DNA of 64,000 nt from JAAYCB01 sp012744395 (lineage in GTDB: Bacteria > Planctomycetota > Planctomycetia > Pirellulales > Thermoguttaceae), in the NCBI GenBank assembly GCA_028703175.1, contig JAQVNJ010000011.1, forward strand, positions 1 through 64,000. Direction: 5' to 3'. The notes beneath the pieces were generated by a model. The model had not been told where the DNA came from. It was given only the letters and a program-made list of their open reading frames with translations, and made no database searches. The first letter of the stretch is position 1. Each line of letters opens with the position of its first letter. The translations under genes were made by a program, and so were the position numbers. Shown piece after piece: positions 52,201 through 60,612 of the stretch.

Positions 52201-53612
52201 GGTTCTGTCCGGGTTTGAATATCGTTCTCCGTTTGGGTCAAGCGGGGCAGCCGGACGATGAATCGGGTGAGTCCATCGCGCCGCTCCCAGCGGATTGAGC
52301 CGCCATGTGCCTCGGCAATTTGCCGCGACAGGTAGAGCCCCAGGCCGGTTCCCTCCGGCTTCTCCGAGACGAACGGCTCGAACATCCGCTCGCCGAAGGC
52401 CGGATCGGGGCCCGGCCCCGAGTCGCTCACCCGCACCTCGACGTTGCCATTGTCCGGCGTCTCCAACTCGAGAACCACCCGCCGGTCGGCGGCCGCCGCG
52501 ACGGCCTCCATCGCGTTGAGCAGCAGGTTCAGCACCAATTCGCGGAGCGAGTCCGGCTCTCCGCGGACGCGCACGGTCGCTTCGGGCAATTCCGGCTCCA
52601 GGCGGACCTGCGCATGGTCGAACGCCGGGCGGACAAGGCCCACCGCCTCGGTCACGACCTGGTTCAGGTCGACGGCGGCCATCGACACGGCGCCCTTTTG
52701 CCCCAAGTGAAGGAACCGCACGACGTACGACTCCATCAGGGCCAGTTCGTGGAGCGCCGTGCTCAGCGATTCCGAATCGGCCGCAGCCGGGTTCCTCCGC
52801 TTGTGCAACTCGACCGCCAGCCGCGCGCCGGTGGCCGCATTCCGCAGGCGGTGAGCCATGCCCGCCCCCAGTTGACCGAGCATGCGAAGCTGTTCGTTGC
52901 GGCGGACCTCCCGCTCATAGCGGCTGATCCGCTCGGCCATCTGGTTGATCGAGTCGGCCAGGTCGGCCAGCTCATCGTTTCGCGCAGCGGCGGCCAGCGG
53001 CTCGAATTGCCCCTCGGCAATCCGCTCGGTCTGCGTCCTCAGCGCCTGGATCGGGCGCACCAGCCGTCCCGCCGTCAGCGTCGCCAGGCCGATCGCCAGG
53101 AGTACGGCGATCGCCCCAGAGCCGACGACCGGGGCCGCGGCCCGGCGCGCTACGGTCGACCATTGATCGCGGCCGTAGAGCACCGCCAGGAAGCGGCCCG
53201 GCGAAGTCGGCGTCGCGCGGGCGGCGGGCACGATCTGGGCGAAATAGCCGCGCCCGCCAAGCTCGATCGCGAACGCCTCGGCCAGCGACTGGATCGCGCC
53301 GGCCAGCGGCGCCGCCCGCAAGACCGCCCGATCCGCGGCGTCCAAAGCGATCGTGCCGTGGATCACCCGCCGATCCGCGTCGAGCAGAACGAATTCCGCG
53401 CCGGACAGACCGGTCATCTGCTCCAGCACGCTCTCGGTGAGCGGAAAACTCGCCTGGACCAGCGTCCTTTGCACGCGGCTGAGTTCTTCCGCCTTGCTCT
53501 GCCCCGCGGCGGATACCGCCCAGAGGGCGCTCGCCGCGCTGGCCAGCACGATCGCCGCGATCACGATCAGCAGCATGGCAAGGAGGAATTGGAATTGAAT
53601 CGGCCACCGCAT
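52197..53612 (-). CDS. Two-component sensor histidine kinase
   Basis: The 471-residue kinase has two membrane helices (about 10-35 and 160-180) flanking a periplasmic sensor segment. A HAMP linker (about 180-235), a dimerisation/phosphoacceptor region with H254 in GAGMAHRLRNAATGARLA, and an ATPase domain follow (NLLLNAMEAV, SDSGPGPD, TGLGLYLSRQIAEAHGG). The start is ATG 53612 (MRWPIQFQF); the further upstream frame is Arg/Pro-rich. It forms an operon with the NtrC-type regulator by an ATGA overlap. The signal is unknown. Confidence 0.93.
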   Translation of the reverse strand: MRWPIQFQFLLAMLLIVIAAIVLASAASALWAVSAAGQSKAEELSRVQRTLVQASFPLTESVLEQMTGLSGAEFVLLDADRRVIHGTIALDAADRAVLRAAPLAGAIQSLAEAFAIELGGRGYFAQIVPAARATPTSPGRFLAVLYGRDQWSTVARRAAAPVVGSGAIAVLLAIGLATLTAGRLVRPIQALRTQTERIAEGQFEPLAAAARNDELADLADSINQMAERISRYEREVRRNEQLRMLGQLGAGMAHRLRNAATGARLAVELHKRRNPAAADSESLSTALHELALMESYVVRFLHLGQKGAVSMAAVDLNQVVTEAVGLVRPAFDHAQVRLEPELPEATVRVRGEPDSLRELVLNLLLNAMEAVAAAADRRVVLELETPDNGNVEVRVSDSGPGPDPAFGERMFEPFVSEKPEGTGLGLYLSRQIAEAHGGSIRWERRDGLTRFIVRLPRLTQTENDIQTRTEP

Positions 53613-54020
53613 GGCGTCGAATCCTCGGCAAGAGGTGCGGCCTGGCGCTCGCCGCGGCAGGAACCAGGTTCGATGAGACGCCGCCAACCGGATCGACAAG
53701 CCTGCCGGCCAGGTCGGCGGGCGGAAGCCGCTCTCGGCAATCCGCCACGACTCCCTTCACTCTATCCTAGCAGGCGAAATCCCCGCAATCCTCAGCGTTC
53801 CGCGGGCCCCGCTCGGCGGATCGGTCCGCTCGATCAGCGCAGCGGTCGACTTCGCTGTCCGGCCGGCGTTGGGCACGCGGGCAGAAGCGACGCGCCGCCC
53901 CAATCGTTCGGGTGCCCTCGCCTCGCCCGGTTCCCAGACTCCAGCCTGGAGACCCGCGGTTCCGCCGCCAACTCGCAGCGCCAAGCGCGAGCCTGGCAAC
54001 CCGTCAGCCATCCTGGTTCC
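53613..54020. other. Intergenic region with palindrome copy 7
   Basis: About 400 bases between the sensor kinase start and the hydrolase end, both on the minus strand. Apart from the palindrome at 53929-53954 and a degenerate copy at about 53979-54002, no gene is recognised. Confidence 0.5.
53929..53954. repeat. Copy 7 of the 26-bp dispersed palindrome
   Basis: Arms GGTTCCCAGAC and GCCTGGAGACC, with two changes from consensus. Confidence 0.75.
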
Positions 54021-56048
54021 CTATCCTTGACCGCCCTTGGCCTTGCCGGTCGGGTCGACCGGATCTAGCACGCGCACCGGCCGCGGGGCGATCGCGCGGA
54101 CCAGGTCCGGTAGATCGTACCGCTCGAGCGCCTTGGCAACGATCTGCTCAAGCTGCTGCTGCCCGCGGGGCGTTGCCACCACGTCCATCCACGACTCGAT
54201 CGCCCCGTCAATCACCAGTTCCGTGAAACGCTCGTCCAAAGCGGCCGCGTGCAGCGCCACCGGCCCGCCGCGCTCGATGCCGATCAAGCGAACATGCCCA
54301 GGATCGATCTCCTCGCGGCCCAGCAGCACGTGCAGGGCGGCCAGCACGTCCTCGGTCCGCTGCCCCGGCAGCGGGCGGCCGAGGTGAATGCCCAGGAAGG
54401 CCGGCTTATCCCGCGATTGCCTGGGCGCGGTTTCGCCCGTCCCCCGGACATCGATCGCCAGCACGGCCCGGCCTTCCCGGACGAGCGCCTCGATGGGGCC
54501 GCCGGCCGCGGCGCCGCGCTGCTTGCCGCGACCGTCGACGTACAGGACCGCCGGCAACTTGCCCTGTCGGACGGTGGGCAGGAAGACGAGTGCGGGCACG
54601 GGCGGTTCGCCCTGGCGCTCGATGCGAATCTTCTCGATCGTGTATCCCTCGCGCTTCACCACGCCAACGCTCCGCGCGACCGGCTTTGCAGCGATCGGAC
54701 GGATTCCGGCCAACCGGCGGACCTCGGCGAGGCACGCATCCCGCGCGCGGTCCCGCCAGAACGCCTCCCGCTGCGGCGCCAGCTCTTTTGCTCGCTCCAG
54801 ATTCAAGTCCCAGACGGTCCGATCGCCGAATTCCTTCACGACCTGGCCCGACGCGGTCACCTGCAAGGCGGCGTCCGTCTGAATCGCCGGCTCCGGCTCG
54901 GTCGCTGCGTCGTCGATGCCCTGCAACCAGCGCCGCATGAAGCGCACGACAGCCTCGCGCCGCGGCTGGGAGAAGCCGTGCTTGTCGGGATACTCGAACA
55001 GGTCCACGCGCTCGCCCAGCCCGAGGACGCCATACAGCCGCTTGGCCTCCCGAAAACTGTCCCACGAGCCGCCGATGTCGAAGAAGTCGTGCGTGGCCGT
55101 CACGATCAGCGTCGGCTTGGGCGCCCGCATCGTGACATAATCGGCGTGGTCGATCCCCAACGCCACTTGGGCCGTGATGTTCTGCTCGCCGTCTTGCGGG
55201 CCGATCGTGTTGAACAGCCGGCTGAGCGAGGTGATGTAGCAGGACGGCGCGGCGGCCAGAATCCGGTCGTCGGTGGCCATCAGGTACGCCGTCAGCGTCC
55301 CGCCGCCGGAGTTGCCCGTGCAGCCGATCCGCTCCGGGTCGACCTCCGGTCGGGAGATCAGGTAGTCGAGCGACCGGATGCCGTCCCAAATCCGGTAATT
55401 CGCGGCGCCCGTGCCGGTCAGGCGCGCCCCGATGTCGGTCAGCGTATGCTCGCCGGTCCCCCCGGCGATCGGCTTGCCGCTTTCATCGAGCAACTGGTAT
55501 CGCTCGCCCTGGCCGATGGGATCGTAAATCAGCGCGACGAAGCCATGCCGGGCCAGCAGGATGCAGATGCTCTGATACGCTTCCGACGCCTTGCCGTTTG
55601 CCGAATGCCCGCACGGCACCAGCACGCCGGGGAACGGCCCCTTGCCCGCCGGCACGTAGAGATTCCCGGTCACGTGGTGGCCGGGACGGCTCTCGTAGAG
55701 GACCCGCTCGATCCGGTAACCCTCGGCCTGGATCGCGCCGAGGGTCTTCCCGTTAAGCGGCCCGCGCTCGGGAAACGGGCCGAGCGCGTCGCTCCACGAC
55801 TTGCGGATTCGCTCGATCCGCTCACGCACGGCTTCGGGCGTCTCCAGCGATTGGACCTCCTCCCGGCGCGCATCGAGCAGCTTGTCGCATTTCCTCACCA
55901 GGTACGCGCCGAGCAGCTCGGCGGGCTTCTCGTCGGGCGTAAGGACGGCCAGCTCGCCGACCGTTTCGGCCGGCGCGCCCGCGGCGGCCCAGGCAGTCGC
56001 AAGGACCAGCAACAACAACACGGCAAGAAGTCGGGCAGACGTACGCAT
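54021..56048 (-). CDS. Secreted two-domain alpha/beta hydrolase (acetyl-xylan-esterase/dienelactone hydrolase-like)
   Basis: The 675-residue protein has a signal peptide (LLAVLLLLVLATAWAAAGAPA, residues 7-27). The N-terminal hydrolase half has a clear nucleophile elbow GCTGNSGGGT (about residue 250-260) after GVLVPCGHSANG and VALIYDPIGQGER, and DKHGFS as a candidate His. The second half (about 430-675) is another alpha/beta domain with AVLAIDVRGTGE and IGIERGGPVAL, which lacks a classical Ser elbow. It may deacetylate polysaccharides. The start at 56048 fits the signal peptide; the upstream frame to 56279 is rejected. Confidence 0.82.
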   Translation of the reverse strand: MRTSARLLAVLLLLVLATAWAAAGAPAETVGELAVLTPDEKPAELLGAYLVRKCDKLLDARREEVQSLETPEAVRERIERIRKSWSDALGPFPERGPLNGKTLGAIQAEGYRIERVLYESRPGHHVTGNLYVPAGKGPFPGVLVPCGHSANGKASEAYQSICILLARHGFVALIYDPIGQGERYQLLDESGKPIAGGTGEHTLTDIGARLTGTGAANYRIWDGIRSLDYLISRPEVDPERIGCTGNSGGGTLTAYLMATDDRILAAAPSCYITSLSRLFNTIGPQDGEQNITAQVALGIDHADYVTMRAPKPTLIVTATHDFFDIGGSWDSFREAKRLYGVLGLGERVDLFEYPDKHGFSQPRREAVVRFMRRWLQGIDDAATEPEPAIQTDAALQVTASGQVVKEFGDRTVWDLNLERAKELAPQREAFWRDRARDACLAEVRRLAGIRPIAAKPVARSVGVVKREGYTIEKIRIERQGEPPVPALVFLPTVRQGKLPAVLYVDGRGKQRGAAAGGPIEALVREGRAVLAIDVRGTGETAPRQSRDKPAFLGIHLGRPLPGQRTEDVLAALHVLLGREEIDPGHVRLIGIERGGPVALHAAALDERFTELVIDGAIESWMDVVATPRGQQQLEQIVAKALERYDLPDLVRAIAPRPVRVLDPVDPTGKAKGGQG

Positions 56049-56323
56049 GAAACGATCTCCTGAGGTTGTTTGCGCGGAACAGTCGCGCGAGAACAATCTC
56101 GCTGCTAGACAGAGTCGATACTGGCTTCGCCGCGGTTCCCATAGAAGCAGATGTTCGGAGCGATTAGACTGTTCACGACAATCTCCGTGCTGTACGGCTT
56201 CACGTCCCGCGGTGCGGCCGAGGGGGCAGTCCGCGAGAACGGGCAAGGACTGCTGTCGCTGCGAAACCAGTCGATGCAAAGTGGCTCAGATTGTCCCATA
56301 TCGCCAAACCCGCCGCAACCACG

Positions 56324-56351
56324 CGGCATACGGCATACGGCATACGACATG
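56324..56351. repeat. Heptanucleotide tandem array, four units
   Basis: Units CGGCATA (three perfect copies) and CGACATG make a 7-base array in the intergenic region. Confidence 0.65.
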
Positions 56352-56483
56352 CAGCCCTGTCGCTGCCGTGGCGGTGCGAAAAAGCCTGGCATGGCGCCGG
56401 CGGATCGCCGTTTCAACCTGACGACCCGATCCTGCACCCGCCCCCGCGCTCGGTGGGGGACGCCCGCGCCCGCGTCCCGCTGC

Positions 56484-56489
56484 TATAAT
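56484..56489 (+). promoter_or_regulatory. Candidate -10 element (TATAAT)
   Basis: A perfect TATAAT lies about 190 bases upstream of the broken HzsA-like gene. No good -35 box is visible. Confidence 0.35.
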
Positions 56490-56676
56490 CGCCGGTGCCG
56501 GTACTTGCCTGAGGGCCTCGTTGTCCGCCTCCAGAGCGAAGGCGCCGAGACCCAAGGAAAGAACATCAGGATTTGAAAGGCCCGATAGGGCAGTGCCGAG
56601 TCGCGCTGGGTATCAAGAAGCTTGCCCGCTGACGGGAATGCACTTCATCGATCCGACTGCCAGGGAGGACCCCTTG

Positions 56677-58005
56677 ATGGACAGGGCCGCCAGATGCATC
56701 GACCGGGTGATCACTGCTTTAAACCGGGCCCTGCCGGCAGGGTGGCAGGCGGCGATCAAGCCGCGCTGGCTGTGTATGATGTTGGCCGGCGCTGTCGCGG
56801 CACTGCCGCCCGGGGCACGAGCCGCCGGCGCGGAATTTACGATCGAGGCCGCGGACTTCGACGGCGGCAACGTCCGGGTGAGCCTTGCTGGCCAGCCGTA
56901 TGCCGACGGTCCCTCCTGTGTCTGGAACGCCGGCGAGCTGCCGAATTGGGTCGAGTATGAAATCGAATTCCCCGTCAGCGCCGAGTACACGCTGTCTGCC
57001 CTCTACTCGGCGGCCCAGCCGCGTCCGGTCGAGATTTGCCTCGATGAGCAGATCGTGCACACCGGTTTCAACGGGGTCACGGGAAGCTGGAACACCACGT
57101 CGGCCAGGTGGGAGGAGCAATGCCGGCTGCCCATCACCCGGGGCAGGCAGATCATCCAGCTCCGCCGTGAAGGCCCGTTTCCGCACATCTGCGGGCTGCG
57201 ATTGAAGGCGTCCGTGCCCTTTCCCGAAGGTTGGCGACTGCCGCGGCCGACGCCGGAGCAGCGGGCCGAGCGGATGCAGCGCGCCCTCCGGCGGGCGCAG
57301 ATCAAGGCGGAGATCGCGGCACTTGAGAGCGTCGACCTGGAAGCCGTGCGGCTGGCCATCGAGGACATGGAGACGGAGTTTCCCGGCCAATACGACGGCG
57401 TGAAGCACAGGCAGGCCGTAGCGCGATTCGAACTCCAGCGCGCCGCCCTGCTGAAGCGGCTGGCCGGCAACGAAGCCGGGCCGCCTGAATCGGTCGAGCA
57501 GGTCCTGGCCGGCATCCGAGACGCGCTGCTGGCCAATCCGCTGCTCGACTTCGATCGGCTGCTGGTCGTCCGCCGCAACTTCGCCGGCAATCGAGCGCGG
57601 CAGGTGGTCAGTTCCGACGCGGGCTTCGTGGCCCATAACTATCAGAACCACACGTCGCTTGCTCGCGGAGGCTGGGACAACGAGATCGCCGTGCTTCAAC
57701 GATCCGGATGTCGCCTACGACACGCTCCATCCGTACGTTCATCGGCCGGGCGTGGAATCCGACATGGCGCTGCTCAACCCGATGGAGTACCACGCGTCGA
57801 CCAGCCCGCTGATCCAGATGCTGGAGAAGGGGCATCACGGGGTGAAGCTGGCCGAGCTGAGCCGCCAGTCGCGGGAGCGGCTCTACGGGTGGATCGACCT
57901 GAACGTGCCCCGCGCCGGCAGTTGGAATCCACCCCCCTTCCACGAGCGCGATCAGCGCAAGCGGCGCTGCGAACTGGCCGAAGCGCTGGCCGGCAACGGC
58001 GATGA
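56677..58005 (+). CDS. Hydrazine-synthase-A-related/SUMF1 protein, N-terminal fragment (frameshifted)
   Basis: The first 339 or so residues are real-looking: signal-like segment (LCMMLAGAVAALPPGARAAGA), a carbohydrate-binding-like beta domain (FTIEAADFDGGNVRVSLAGQ), and a coiled segment leading to LLDFDRLLVVRRNF and GGWDNEIAVL. That last motif in intact proteins opens an approximately 450-residue HzsA-related beta-propeller and cytochrome-like region. Here the frame instead turns into Arg/Gly-rich nonsense from about 57694 to the stop at 58005. GGAGG at 56664-56668 sets ATG 56677 as start. It is the front part of a gene broken by an internal deletion. Confidence 0.72.
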   Translation: MDRAARCIDRVITALNRALPAGWQAAIKPRWLCMMLAGAVAALPPGARAAGAEFTIEAADFDGGNVRVSLAGQPYADGPSCVWNAGELPNWVEYEIEFPVSAEYTLSALYSAAQPRPVEICLDEQIVHTGFNGVTGSWNTTSARWEEQCRLPITRGRQIIQLRREGPFPHICGLRLKASVPFPEGWRLPRPTPEQRAERMQRALRRAQIKAEIAALESVDLEAVRLAIEDMETEFPGQYDGVKHRQAVARFELQRAALLKRLAGNEAGPPESVEQVLAGIRDALLANPLLDFDRLLVVRRNFAGNRARQVVSSDAGFVAHNYQNHTSLARGGWDNEIAVLQRSGCRLRHAPSVRSSAGRGIRHGAAQPDGVPRVDQPADPDAGEGASRGEAGRAEPPVAGAALRVDRPERAPRRQLESTPLPRARSAQAALRTGRSAGRQRR

Positions 58006-59098
58006 TCCGGAAGGCGAGTTCGCCGCGGCGGCCGAGGCCTTCCGCAACCGGACGCCAGCCCCTTTCCGCGCCCCGCCGGAAGAGCCGGTCCAGCCCGACG
58101 GACTGGCAGCCGCCGGCTTCCCCTTTCCGGCTTCCGAGGCGCGCCGGATGCAGCGGGCCAACGGTGCGAAAGCGCCGCTGGTTCTCGACTTGGGCGATGG
58201 AGTCACGATGACGTTGGCCCGGATTCCGCCCGGCGAGTTCGTGATCGGCAGCCTCCAGGGCGCCGCCGATGAACGGCCCCGCTCGGTGGTTCGGGTGAGC
58301 GAGGCCTTCTGGATGGCCGTTACGGAGGTGAGCAACCGCCAGTACGCGCGATTCGATCCGCTGCACGACACGCGCTACATCGACATGCATTCGCTGGATC
58401 GAGTCGTTCCCGGGCACATCGCCAACCACCCCGATCAACCCGTAGCGCGCGTCTCCTGGTCGGAAGCCCTGCGGTTCTGCCGTTGGCTGAGCGAGAGAAC
58501 GGGCAGATCCGCGACCCTGCCCACCGAGGCCCAATGGGAATGGGCGGCCCGAGCGGGCACGGAGACCCAGTTCTTCTACGGCACGGCGGAGACTGACTTT
58601 GGGCAGTTCGCCAACCTGGCCGATCAGGGCCTCCGCTGGTATCGGATGGGATACGATGGCCCGAGCACGTTGCAGCGGCGTTACCCCTACCCGGCCGAAA
58701 TGAATTTCCCCCTGCACGACGAACGATTTCGCGACAACTGGTTCGTTGTGGACTATACGGGTCGCACCACGGCCAACGCTTGGGGGCTGCAAGACATGGT
58801 CGGCAACGTGAACGAGTGGACGCGCAGCAGCTACCGGCCGTACCCTTACGTCGACGAGGACGGCCGGAATGACCAGGCCGGCTGCGACCGCAAAGTCGCC
58901 CGCGGCGGCTCCTGGGCCGACCGCCCGGCGGACGCCGGCGCTTCCGTCCGCCGCGCTTACCAACCGTGGCAGCAAGTCTATGACGTCGGCTTCCGGGTGA
59001 TTGTCGAAGGCCCGCCGCGGGGCGGCCCACTCACCTTGCAGCGGCCATCTCCCCAGCCTCGCGTTCGGCGTGGAACCCTTGCGGGAGCAGGCCCTTGA
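57659..59098 (+). CDS. HzsA-related/SUMF1 protein, C-terminal fragment with formylglycine-generating-enzyme-like domain
   Basis: After a TTG at 57659 in a different frame, homology-like sequence begins at about 57695 (CFNDPDVAYDTLHPYV) and runs with ESDMALLNPMEYHASTSP and KGHHGVKLAEL, the usual pre-SUMF1 cytochrome-region end. A full SUMF1/FGE-sulfatase domain follows (about residues 180-465: FVIGSLQGAADERP, AVTEVSNRQYARFDP, LPTEAQWEWAARAGTETQFFYG, MVGNVNEWTRS, VARGGSWADRP). The frame differs from the N-terminal fragment, so both are halves of one broken gene. Its 3-prime end overlaps the ceramidase-like gene by 68 bases tail to tail. Confidence 0.8.
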   Translation: MLAEAGTTRSPCFNDPDVAYDTLHPYVHRPGVESDMALLNPMEYHASTSPLIQMLEKGHHGVKLAELSRQSRERLYGWIDLNVPRAGSWNPPPFHERDQRKRRCELAEALAGNGDDPEGEFAAAAEAFRNRTPAPFRAPPEEPVQPDGLAAAGFPFPASEARRMQRANGAKAPLVLDLGDGVTMTLARIPPGEFVIGSLQGAADERPRSVVRVSEAFWMAVTEVSNRQYARFDPLHDTRYIDMHSLDRVVPGHIANHPDQPVARVSWSEALRFCRWLSERTGRSATLPTEAQWEWAARAGTETQFFYGTAETDFGQFANLADQGLRWYRMGYDGPSTLQRRYPYPAEMNFPLHDERFRDNWFVVDYTGRTTANAWGLQDMVGNVNEWTRSSYRPYPYVDEDGRNDQAGCDRKVARGGSWADRPADAGASVRRAYQPWQQVYDVGFRVIVEGPPRGGPLTLQRPSPQPRVRRGTLAGAGP

Positions 59099-60440
59099 CG
59101 CGCTCGATGATCCGGTCCTCCATGGCCGGCTCAAGCGTCTCGGGCCGCCCGAACGTGACCTGGCTGCTGAGACTGTTGCGCGGCTCGTAGCCCCCCTCGG
59201 CAATCAGCCGCTTGGAAACCACGTAGCCCGACACCTCGTTGGCATAGGCCGTGACCCAGAGGCGGCTCGCGTCCAACTCGCGCTTCAGCCGCAAGGCGTA
59301 GTCGACGACCACCTCGTTGGAGAGAAATACCATCGCCAGATCGTCGCCGAATGTCCAAACCACGATTGGATAGGCCCTGGACCTTGGCGCGCGGCCCTCC
59401 TTCTCCAGCTTGTCGCGCGGGGCCCTCGGGGCGCTCGACGCGCCGGCCGCCCCCCGCGCGGCCTCCGGGTCGGGCGCCTTGGCATACGGAATCGCCAGCA
59501 CCGTGCTCCGGGCTGCCAGCACGGGTCGGATCGGTATCCAAGGTCCGGCCAGGAGGCGGCTGACTTCATCGGCCAGGGCCCGGCCGTGCTGCTCGCAGAG
59601 GGCGACCGTTCCGTGCGGGCAGGGGTCGGCGTCGGCCCCGCAGCCGATCGTGATCATCGCCAACACGCCCGGCTGATCCGACTCGATGCACTCCTGCGCG
59701 CAGCCCGCCCAATCGCCATGAATCTGCGTGAAATTGCCCCGCAGCGTCGTGTTGTGGCAGGCGTAGTTCGCCACCAGGGCGACCACTCTGCCATCGCGCG
59801 AGACTTTGAGCACGGCCAGCTCGTGATCGACCGGTGCGTCGGGCACGCAGCCGAAACCCGACCATTTCCCGTCGGTGAGCACGCGCCGGTTGCCCGCGAA
59901 CCCGACCGCGCCGCGCGCCAACTCCAACCGCGCCGGCTGCCGGTTGCCGAGCGCTTCCTTGACCACGCCCGTCAGCCGGTCGGTCAACAACTCGGCGTAG
60001 CGGGCGAGCCGATCGCGCTCCGCCCCTTCGATCGAACCCATGCCCTTCAGATTCGGGCCGGAGTGATTGTGGGCATTGCAGAGCACGAACCGCTCGGGCG
60101 CGATCCGCGCGGTCTCGGCGACGCGCTGGAAAACCGTCTCGCGAAGGTCGCTGGGCACGGAGCCGCAATCGACGGTCAGCAAGACGGCCGGCCCTTCCCC
60201 CGCGTCGTCGCCGATCGCCATCGCCGTCGCCTTCAAACGCCCGGCCACCCCCTCCGACTCGGTCTTGCGCGCCGCGTAGCCATACATCCGCACGGGCGTC
60301 TCGGGGGTAATGTCCACTTTGGCCAGGCCGATCGGGACGGCGGTCGGTGGGGAAGACTCCCCCCCATGGGACACGGCGGCCAGCCCCGCGGCAGCCAAGA
60401 CACAGACCAAGCACGAACACATCCATCGGTACAAAACCAT
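59031..60440 (-). CDS. Secreted neutral/alkaline-ceramidase-like protein
   Basis: The 469-residue protein has a signal peptide (MCSCLVCVLAAAGLAAVSHG, residues 5-24). The fold pattern matches the neutral ceramidase N-terminal family found as shorter exported proteins in planctomycetes: IGLAKVDITPETPVRMYGYAARK, VLLTVDCGSVPSDL, LCNAHNHSGPN (zinc ligands), VANYACHNTTLRG and IHGDWAGCAQECIE. Activity on ceramide is not certain; such proteins may cleave amides or polysaccharide acyl groups. GGAGG precedes ATG 60440. It overlaps the SUMF1 fragment tail to tail. Confidence 0.8.
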   Translation of the reverse strand: MVLYRWMCSCLVCVLAAAGLAAVSHGGESSPPTAVPIGLAKVDITPETPVRMYGYAARKTESEGVAGRLKATAMAIGDDAGEGPAVLLTVDCGSVPSDLRETVFQRVAETARIAPERFVLCNAHNHSGPNLKGMGSIEGAERDRLARYAELLTDRLTGVVKEALGNRQPARLELARGAVGFAGNRRVLTDGKWSGFGCVPDAPVDHELAVLKVSRDGRVVALVANYACHNTTLRGNFTQIHGDWAGCAQECIESDQPGVLAMITIGCGADADPCPHGTVALCEQHGRALADEVSRLLAGPWIPIRPVLAARSTVLAIPYAKAPDPEAARGAAGASSAPRAPRDKLEKEGRAPRSRAYPIVVWTFGDDLAMVFLSNEVVVDYALRLKRELDASRLWVTAYANEVSGYVVSKRLIAEGGYEPRNSLSSQVTFGRPETLEPAMEDRIIERVKGLLPQGFHAEREAGEMAAAR

Positions 60441-60541
60441 GACTTGATCCTCCGATTGTGGCGGACTGGGAACGACTAACCAGCTTCGCGCCAAAGATAA
60501 CCGCCCGGGGCACTCCGGTCCACTGCCCCGCGCCCTCTCCT

Positions 60542-60567
60542 GGTTCCCAAGCTCCAGCTTGGGAACC
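60542..60567. repeat. Copy 8 of the 26-bp dispersed palindrome
   Basis: A perfect palindrome, GGTTCCCAAGC and GCTTGGGAACC around CTCC-like centre bases, in the 172-base gap between two minus-strand genes. Confidence 0.88.
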
Positions 60568-60612
60568 AGGCAGCAGGAGGATCAGGCGGCAGGAAAGACT
60601 GAACCCCGAACC

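Larger units (their letters stand above)
56049..56676. other. Non-coding region with tandem repeat and TATAAT
   Basis: About 630 bases between the divergent hydrolase and the broken HzsA-like gene. It holds a heptamer array (56324-56351) and a TATAAT at 56484-56489 but no credible gene. Confidence 0.5.
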
